From Cryptomeria japonica (Eukaryota > Streptophyta > Pinopsida > Cupressales > Cupressaceae): a stretch of DNA of 64,000 nt. The first letter of the stretch is position 1. Each line of letters opens with the position of its first letter. A program made the translations under genes and the position numbers. The stretch lies in contig NC_081415.1 in the NCBI RefSeq assembly GCF_030272615.1, forward strand, positions 599,366,144-599,430,143. The letters are read 5' to 3'. Below the pieces are notes generated by a model. It searched no databases and was not told the DNA's origin. It saw nothing but the letters and a program-made list of their open reading frames with translations. Below are positions 56,851 through 64,000 of this stretch, in pieces.

Positions 56851-57507
56851 TCATTGCAACATATCTAGAAGCCAATCCCAACATTTACTAGCATATAGAC
56901 ACCAATAGAGAAGGTGATCGACCAATTCCTCTTCCTTCTTGCACATGATACACCAATTTGGCCCCGAAATACTGATTGTTTTCAATCCGTTTCCAGTGAG
57001 AATCCTGCCATGAATAACAATCCAAAGGAAAGCCCCCGCTTTCGGTAGAGGCCACTTACCCCAACACAAGATCGATGACCAATTACTATTCCTCTCTCTC
57101 TCTCTCTCTCTCTTCCTTTTAAGCTCGTAGCCTAGATTGACTCTGTATTCACCCGATTTGGATGCACTCCAAAGAAGGTTGTCTTCATCATCCGAGGGGA
57201 ACACCTTTTTTCTTTGGAGAGCTTCTAAAAGTCGTCTATTATCAACTTGATGCCAATCACCCACACTCTTCCATGCCAAAGTAGATGACGAGTTGGGTAG
57301 TGTTTGAAAATAATCTTCCACCCAAGGGCCTACAGTTGCTTCAACTTGGTTGAACCAGTCTTTGTCTTCAAACATTTCTGTTAGAGGTTCATCTCCATTC
57401 CATGAATTGCACCAAAACCTTGCTCTTTTGCCATTGCCAATCTTCCAGGATAGGTGCTCTGTGAGGAGCTTGCGACTTTCCCAAATGAACCTCCAAATCG
57501 GTGAACC
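56851..57507 (-). pseudogene. LINE RT C-terminal zinc-binding region
   Basis: Contains WKIGNGKRARFW and WNGDEPLTEMF upstream of the open part, then LLWSASKSGEYRVNLGYEL, WPLPKAGAFLWIVIHGRILT, CIMCKKEEELVDHLLYWC, matching the zf-RVT region of plant LINEs. A CT/GA microsatellite (about 57091-57112) inside it encodes a run of Arg-Glu that is not expected in the domain. Confidence 0.82.
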
Positions 57508-59061
57508 TCAAACAGAATTGGCCACCGTCAAAATTTTGTCAGGGGAATTTGAATCTAGATATTTTGCAACCAAAATTCTGCACCAAAGTTTCTTGGGGAA
57601 TTTATACATTTTCCACGCCAGCTTAGCGCCTAAAGCCAAATTTTGCAAATTCATCTTTCTTAAACCTGTCTCTCCTTCTTCCTTGATCATACAAGCAGTG
57701 TCCCAATTTATCAAAAGAATCCTTCTTTCTTCCTTCAATCCTTCCCACAATAATTTCTTAAGCAATTCATCAAGTGTTGAGGAAGCTCTACCAGGTAACC
57801 TGTAGCATGACATGTAGTAAGTGGGTATGGCCGACAACACTACCTTAATCATTTGAATTTTCCCGGCCTGTGACAACCATCTATTTTTCCATGAAGCCGC
57901 TTTGTGGTAACATTTAATGATAACCTCTTCCCACATTATGTTGTCAACTCCTCCAGCAAAGAGTGGGACACCCAGATAAGTCATGGGAAGTTATGGGAAA
58001 TTCTCTCAGCTCAAACTCCAAGGTTTCTGAAATTTTTCAATGGAGTCTTGTGTTGGTGTTTAAGAAAACCACCATTGACTTACTTTTGTTCATACATTGG
58101 CCGAAAATTGACTCATATCAATCTAGCACCTTCCTGATAGTTTTTGCCTCCCTTTCCCTAGCCTCCCCGAAGAGAATGGTGTCGTCTGCAAATTGTGAGT
58201 GCGAGATAGGCTCCAGATTTTCATGAATAGAGATCCCTCTCCAGAGGCCCAGACTGACCTTCTTTTGATGTCTCTCCCCAATACTGCCATTAAAACAAAT
58301 AAAAAGGGAGACAACGGATCACCTTGTCTTAACCCATTAGTAGCCTAGAAGAAACAACACACCGAACCATTTACAAGAATAGAGAAATTGACTTAAGACA
58401 CACAATGCTCAATGCATTTCACCCAACCTTTATCGAAGCCAAAATGAAGGAGAACATCAAGCAAAAAGGACCACCAAACTTTGTCATATGCCTTGCTAAC
58501 ATCTAATTTAACAATCATACCTTGTTTATTATCTGAATGCATATAATGGATGGTCTCCCCTGCCATGATGATGGTGTCCATAATTTCTCTCCTAGGAACA
58601 AATCCATGTTGTTCTGTGGAGATGATTTTATTGACCAGAGGTTTCAATCTATTTACCATAGCCTTTGACACAATTTTGTACAAGGAGTTGCACAAAGAGA
58701 GCGGTTCGAAATCCATCATGGTCGAACATTCTTGCTTTTTGGGGATCAGGACAATAACCGTGTTGTTCATTTCTCTGACAAACTTCCCTTTCCTTTTGAA
58801 TTCTTCCGCCACCTTCAAGATATCTTCACCCATGAATCCCCAACATTTTTGGAAAAAATTCATTGAGACATCGTTGGGCCTAGGCGATTTGAAAGGAGGA
58901 TTATTGAAAGTGGCCTTTTTAATCTCCTGCATAGAGAAGGGTTGCATCAACCGTTCATTGTCTTCCATCGTAACCACTCTGTTGATGATATCCAACATGG
59001 AGGAAGAAAGTAGAGAGGTATTGGGAAGGCAATCCCCCAGCAGAGCTTTGAAATGATTCAC
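57508..59061 (-). pseudogene. LINE reverse transcriptase, decayed
   Basis: The N-terminal part (59061-58393) shows FNNPPFKSPRPNDVSMNFFQ, IVLIPKK, PLSLCNSLYKIVSKAMVNRL, EQHGFVPRREIMDTI and KLDVSKAYDKVWW with the first catalytic Asp. LRQGDPLSPFLFVLMA follows after two stops. The catalytic FADD (58181-58192) is in a shifted frame; the original frame returns before MTYLGVPLFAGGVDN (57984). It ends with WCRILVAKYL and a TGA. Confidence 0.88.
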
Positions 59062-59112
59062 TGCTATGTCTTTAATAACCTCTGCCTCTTCCTACCACAC
59101 ACCAAAACCATC

Positions 59113-60290
59113 CTAAATATGGCTAATTCGGTTGTTAGCTCTTTTGGCCTTTACAGAAGCATGGAAATTTTTTGTGTTCAAATCCCCTTCTTTGATCCAA
59201 CACTCTCTCGAATTGTCCCACCAAAAGACTTCCTCTCTGAGCAAGATTTCCGACAATTCGCTTTTAAGTTGCTTCTCTCTGGCAAATTCATCGTTGGACA
59301 TCCCTGCTGTGATAACAATTTTATTTAGGTTATCCAGCTCTGCTTCCACTTTGTTCTTTTTTGCAAAAATATTCTTGAAAGAGAACTTGTTCCACTCTTT
59401 AATTTTCTTCTTAACTATCTCCAATCTTTTAACAATGAAAAAACTCGGGGTGCCTGAGAGAATGTCGCTTTCTTTCCACCAAGTTTCCACATTTGGCAAA
59501 AAATCCTTATCTTTCCACCACATACCCTGAAACCTAAAACTCCCTCTAAAAATCTTATTGGCTTCCTGAATGCTTAATTGAACTGGGAAATGATCTGACA
59601 ATGTTATTGGGAGAATACAAGAATCTAGGTTGATAGCAGAATCCAACCAAAAGGGCCCTACTAGGAATCTATCCAACCTCTCCAATATTCTTGCAAAATT
59701 CTCTCTCCTATTAGTCCAAGTATATCTTCCATTCTTTGGAATGACATCAAACAAATGATTCGTCATCACAAATTCCCTGAAATACTCCATGACTTTGTTG
59801 GCCATTCTCAAACCACCTCTCTTTTCCTCCAGATCTAGCAAAGCATTAAAATCCCCTGCTACCATGACTCTATCATTGGTGAGGGAGCCAATCTTGTCAG
59901 TAATGGCTTTCCACACCTTCGCTTTCTCCTCAGTCTTAATCAGGCCATAAACATTGACCAAAGGAAAAACCACATTATCCTTCAAGTTGTGAACCATTCC
60001 AAACATCCAATATTCTGTTCTTTCCAACTTTGTCACCTTAATGTTATGCGGATTCCAAAGGACTCCCAACCCCCCGGTAGTGCCTCTAGCTTCTTGAAAA
60101 AAGCCTTCCCATTTATTGCAGGAATGAAGAAAACTGAGAGCTTTGTCCATACATAGTTTATTTTCTTGGAATAAAACAATATCACTATCAACTCTACTTA
60201 ACACTCATTTTACCAAGCATTTCTCATCAAGGGCCAAAATCCCCCTGACATTCCAAGTGGTGATCTTAATCTCTTACCAAGGGAGACCCC
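59113..60290 (-). pseudogene. LINE apurinic-like endonuclease
   Basis: The domain starts before the open frame at ITTWNVRGILALDEK (about 60270), then a TGA, then DSDIVLFQENKL with the catalytic Glu. Further motifs: GGLGVLWN, VNVYGLI, VMVAGDFNALLD (Asp-Asn pair), RYTWTNRR, LDRFLVG and the final LSDHFPVQLS. It nicks target DNA to prime reverse transcription. Apart from the early TGA the domain is open for 363 codons. Confidence 0.88.
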
Positions 60291-60389
60291 GACTCCCTTG
60301 GCTTTTTTCATGAAATCGAAAACATTAATGATGTCTTTCTCCTTGCCATTGTCTTCTCTTTTCTGCTTGTTTGATCTTCTCCTCTAAAT

Positions 60390-61510
60390 CCCCTTGGCCT
60401 TACCTAGCAGGATATTAGCAGATTGGCTAATACATCTAGGATCAAGATTGTCCAGTACAACAGCCTGCAGGAAGTCTTCATCGGATACCCTATCATATTC
60501 AATTTTTGTGTTTGAACATCCTTTCTGTTGTGAAAGGGAGTTCATTGACTGTGGAGAATTCTCCACACCCTTCTCCTTGCTTCTGCCTGCTCCAACACAT
60601 TCTCCCGGGATCCCAACGCCCTTAGACGACCTTGTTGAAGTAGGGCTCTATTGGCTCTCCTATTCTAGAGAAACGGTTTTCGTAACCGATTTATGATCTC
60701 CATCTTTTTGAACCCACTTTTTAACTAGTTTGACAAACACAGTGCATTCCTCTACACAGTGATCATTTAAACCACATCGCTCATAGCATGGAGAGGATTG
60801 TTCCACTTCGACCTATTGCTTCTAGCATCTCTCACCAACCTTGAGGTAAATTGAGGAAGGAACTTTTTTGACTGCTACTATCTTGATCCTTGCATATAAG
60901 TAGGAGTCATTTTCAATGATTTCTTCATCCACTGCCAACAAAGTACCCAACGATATGCCAATACATTCCAAACTAGAATCTCCCCAATACTCCATCAGGA
61001 GATTGTACAACCGAATCCATATAGGCTCCTTGTACACTGCTAACGGAATAAGATAAAAGTTAGAATGCCACGATTGAAGATACAGATGAACCGAACCATA
61101 GAGCCAATTCTGTTGGTTCAGAATCTTATTTCTAACCATTTCCTCTCTGAAAACCACGATGAAGAAACCTTTCGGGATGAACTTCAAAACAACATCCTGA
61201 CTCCAGTTTTCTTTAACCTAGGCCCTAGTTTGCATTCTAGTGATCCTAGCACCAATAAATCTCCCGATGACCGCCATCTCCCTCCACAAGGCGATGTCCT
61301 CTTCAATTTCATCTGGCAAATCAATTTCTATGTCTAATTTGCTACTTTTGGATACGACCCGAGGGGGAATATTTGATTCCACTACACCCCTAAATCCTCC
61401 TCCATATCCTCCCCTGTGTCTGCTATGATTATAATCATCCTAAAACCCTTGATTTCTGAATCTTCCGCCATAGCCATATTGATGAAAACCTTTAAATCTT
61501 TGCTGCATCT
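60390..61510 (-). pseudogene. LINE ORF1 (DUF4283-like), decayed
   Basis: From about 61510: MQQRFKGFHQYGYGG, a Gly/Arg/Tyr-rich start, acidic IDLPDEIEEDIALW, then KFIPKGFFIVVF, WLYGSVHLYLQSWH, EPIWIRLYNLLMEYW, typical of plant LINE ORF1. A Cys/His cluster (CYERCGLNDHCVEEC, about 60790-60750) resembles a zinc knuckle. Stops near 61430, 61210 and 60815 and others break it. ORF1 proteins coat LINE RNA. Confidence 0.8.
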
Positions 61511-61530
61511 TTTTCCCTTGCAAGTTATTA

Positions 61531-63085
61531 AACTTTAATTGTTGAAGTGAGGTATGGAAATATATATTTATTAAAAATTAATTTGAAAGAGATTTTTTTT
61601 AAATAATACTGTTAAGTACTATGTGTATATAAAACTGTATCTAAGAAAAAAAAAATTATATATATATGGGGTTTTTTATTGTACAATTATATAGATGAAG
61701 TTTTTTTGTTGATTTATAACTATATATGAGAGTTTTTGGTTAAGGTCTTTTAGGTGATTTTCTTGGTTGATATGTAACCATTATTTCTTATAGTTTTATA
61801 AATTTTAATTAATCTATTTATTAATGTACATCTTCATATTGTAAGCATAGTTAGCCACCCTCTATGAGTGACAAATTACCATAAACACTATCAATTGAAA
61901 AATGTCATTTAATTTTGGTTTCTACCATATTTCTATGGAGATCTTGAAGTCTAAAACATTCTTGTAAGCTTCAAACCTCTAAACTCTAAGGCATCTCTAG
62001 AATCAATGAGACTTTGAAGATATAACATAGATCTTTGACCTTTTAATGTCTAATCTATTTCTGGATTCCACTATATTTATAGGATCTAATGCCTTAGAAA
62101 ATTGGATTTTCAAACCCTAACATAGCTCTATAGTACTTCAACATTTTAGAGTCAATCACATTTCTACATCAATCCAAAATTTTTAAGTCCATAATAGTTT
62201 TACACTTTGCAAATCATGCTTGGTCTTTATCATGTCCACTATAGCACCACCTGGTCTTTGCCAACACCACCAAAACCTTTGTAATACTTCTAAATGATTT
62301 TTTTTGCATAACTCAATGTTAACATTTTTGCATCATCTATAACAATGAAACTAAACAAAAAAATATATCAACAAAGGTAATTATATATTCCTCAAACTTA
62401 GATGTACTATTATTCAATATCATCTATGACAATATAACCAAATAAATAAATAGGAGAAATCTTTTATTCATAGAAATATAAAGAAGCTATTATAGATATC
62501 CTAAATACATAATCTAAATAAATGTAGAGAGATACATTATTTTATTTACTATTTTGATGTACAAATGACTATCAAGTTTAAGATAAAAAAATAAAAAATA
62601 AATAAAAACTTTTGTTAATATGTTCATGTCATTACACTCCACCTCTTACTTCCATTGTAGAATACTTCTCAACACTAATTATCACTTTCCTTTCACCTTT
62701 ATTTTATTACTTTTTTCCTTTCATTTTTTATATTTTTCATATCTTTATGTCCTAATCTACATACTAAATCACCTAACCCATCCCTTTTTCAATACTCTTA
62801 TCTACAAAAATATATTTTGTAACATTTTCTACACAAGCCATAAACCCTAAATTGATTTAATGTGCACAAATCAAATTCAAGTATTAAATTTGACATATCA
62901 AAAAAAAATTGTAAAAATAAAAATTAAAACCAAGTTATTTTTTTTCTTAGAAGAAAATTTTCAAATTTTCTTCCAAAAAAAACTCTAAATCCTTTTAATC
63001 TTTTCTCCTAAAATTCAAATCTCTAAATTTATATATTAAAAATAATTTTGTGAATTTTTTTTAAAGAAACTCTAATAACATTTAT
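61531..63085. other. AT-rich intergenic DNA, no gene recognised
   Basis: Low-complexity AT-rich sequence. The plus open frame 62620-62850 is Phe/Leu/Ser-rich from T-rich DNA and is not supported as a gene. No element ends are seen. Confidence 0.5.
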
Positions 63086-63244
63086 AAAATCCCCACTAAT
63101 GATTGAGTGGCTGCTAAATGCTTCCCTCCCCCTCCCAAACCATGTTAACTTCCCAGACCATGTTTATTTCCTCCTCCAGGAAGAGAAATCCAAAATCCCC
63201 ACTAACGATTCAGTGGCTGCTAAATGCTTCCCTCCCCCTCCTCT
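63086..63244. repeat. Direct duplication of about 52 bp
   Basis: AAAATCCCCACTAA...GTGGCTGCTAAATGC...CTCCCCCTCC occurs at 63086-63137 and again at 63192-63243, with two differences in the first half (TGATTGAG versus CGATTCAG). The copies are 106 bases apart; the second is followed by a GC-richer region leading to the decayed coding stretch. Confidence 0.75.
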
Positions 63245-63639
63245 ATTCCCTCGGGACTGTCTGGAGGTGGTAGTTTCATAATTCAAATAATGGGAATATT
63301 CCTCAGATCCCTTCTGATGAGGTGGTGAATCGTTTGGCCAGGCTGGAGATGACACATGCATTGTTGTGCTGGCATTTCACTTGGGCTTGCAAAGCCATGA
63401 TGAAGTACGACTGGATTGGAAACATGTTGGTTGTCACCGGTATCTGCTGGCTCTTAATTCCTTGTAATTAGTAAATCATTACTAAAAGTGACTTCTTGTT
63501 TTCCCATGCGCCCAACTTCATTTCTCATTTATTGACATTGGGCTCGCACATTCCCCATTTTCTCTTCCTGGCTTGCTTCTCGAAGAGTCTCTGCAACTTC
63601 CTCTACTTCATGATTAAGGAAGCTTTGTTGGTGGATGAA
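63245..63639. other. Moderately GC-rich DNA, no gene defined
   Basis: Less AT-rich than its surroundings and coding-like in texture, but no frame stays open long enough to support. It may belong with the decayed coding stretch that follows. Confidence 0.35.
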
Positions 63640-64000
63640 ATGGGGGCAACATAGTGAGAAAGGAACTAGACAATCTGAATGATTTTAAAACTGACCCTCT
63701 CGTCTGGAATTTCTATGTTAAAGGTGGAATTGATGATTTTCTGGATTGCTTGAAGGGCCATGATGAGCAACTCTCGGCTGCTTTTGCCTCCTCCTAGTCT
63801 GGGAGGTGGGTCTCAGTTGGAGGCATTGCCTTTGATGTCTCTGAGGAGACTATTGACAAGCTACGAAGCTAACCTTGGATGGCCTTTGCTGGAAGCGTAC
63901 CAATCATGTTGCAAACAGTGACGGTTTGAAATGGTTTTTCCGTAATCGCGAGGAACCTGTCAAGCTGCAAGGTGGGTTTTCTCGGGAGGAGCTCAAGCAC
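63640..64000 (+). pseudogene. Decayed coding stretch of unknown family, runs off window
   Basis: Reads VRKELDNLNDFKTDP, WNFYVKGGIDDFLDCLKG, HDEQLSAAFASS, TAG, GRWVSVGGIAFDVSEETI, a stop, then after a frameshift near 63870 LDGLCWKRTNHVANSDG, LKWFFRNREEPVKLQGG and SREELKH up to the edge. The texture (an F-V-x-GG-I-x-F-x-V-S-E-E-T-I block followed by a W-K/F-F-R block) is that of a conserved protein. I cannot name the family with certainty; a transposon-associated plant family is possible. Confidence 0.45.

Larger units (their letters stand above)
55216..61530 (-). mobile_element. L1-type LINE with RNase H, decayed
   Basis: On the minus strand: ORF1 (about 61510-60390), endonuclease, reverse transcriptase, C-terminal zinc-binding region, RNase H, and a further tail. 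This is the plant L1 layout. ORF2 segments at 60204, 59061, 58314, 57984, 57375 and 56763 are in one frame overall, separated by stops and by a pair of compensating shifts around FADD. No poly(A) tail or target duplication could be found at the 3' side (about 55215), so the 3' end may be lost or is elsewhere; both outer limits are approximate. Confidence 0.85.

Noticed and set aside
62620-62850. Phe/Leu-rich 76-codon frame
   Set aside because: Low-complexity T-rich DNA; composition alone explains it.

Overview
This window is repeat-dominated plant nuclear DNA, and almost everything recognisable in it is a transposable element. The large LTR retrotransposons (own length about 16.2, 11.4 and 8.6 kb), an L1-type LINE with a plant-style RNase H, solo LTRs of 3.2 and 0.95 kb, and AT-rich filler suggest a large seed-plant genome. 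A gymnosperm (conifer) is my best guess, held with modest confidence. I see no intact host gene, rRNA, tRNA or CRISPR array.

Layout: (1) 1-1774 is the leader, primer-binding site and 5' LTR of a minus-strand element (D) that runs off the left edge. (2) 1775-11104 is AT-rich DNA with a 3.2 kb solo LTR (S, 5376-8531, TSD GGACG) inside a short tandem repeat, and a segment (9727-10134) whose diverged inverted copy lies at 54816-55209. (3) 11105-47299 is a nest of three Ty3/gypsy elements, each with TG...CA ends and a perfect 5-bp target duplication. The host is B (plus strand, 11110-47294, TSD CCCAC). A (minus strand, 12578-23932, TSD ACTTC) sits in B's 5' leader. C (minus strand, 38420-47021, TSD ACTTG) sits in B's 3' LTR. 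(4) 47300-55209 is AT-rich DNA with a solo LTR (E, 51445-52391, TSD ACCAA). (5) 55216-61530 is a minus-strand LINE with decayed ORF1 and ORF2. (6) 61531-64000 is AT-rich DNA, a direct duplication, and a decayed unidentified coding stretch that leaves the window.

A and B belong to one family of the Tat (Ogre-like) lineage. B carries gag, a zinc knuckle, aspartic protease, a G-patch, RT, RNase H, a second archaeal-type RNase H and integrase, broken by many stops and shifts. A keeps gag, zinc knuckle and protease, but RT, both RNases H and most of integrase are replaced by an unrelated serine/lysine-rich segment with a hydrophobic stretch, fused in frame to the integrase C-terminus. A is therefore non-autonomous. 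By eye its LTRs differ at about 5 of 808 positions, against about 18 of 782 for B, which agrees with A having inserted into B.

Between pol and the 3' LTR both A and B carry an antisense gene with its own TATA box, a 66-nt first exon, an intron and a Plant Mobile Domain (MAIN-like) second exon. The intron holds an array of short hairpins whose stems change in a compensatory way from unit to unit. With a conserved hairpin next to the polypurine tract, this is the most interesting signal in the window. C is a chromodomain-bearing chromovirus (Tekay-like) with no gag; its two LTRs are almost identical at both ends but unrelated in the middle.
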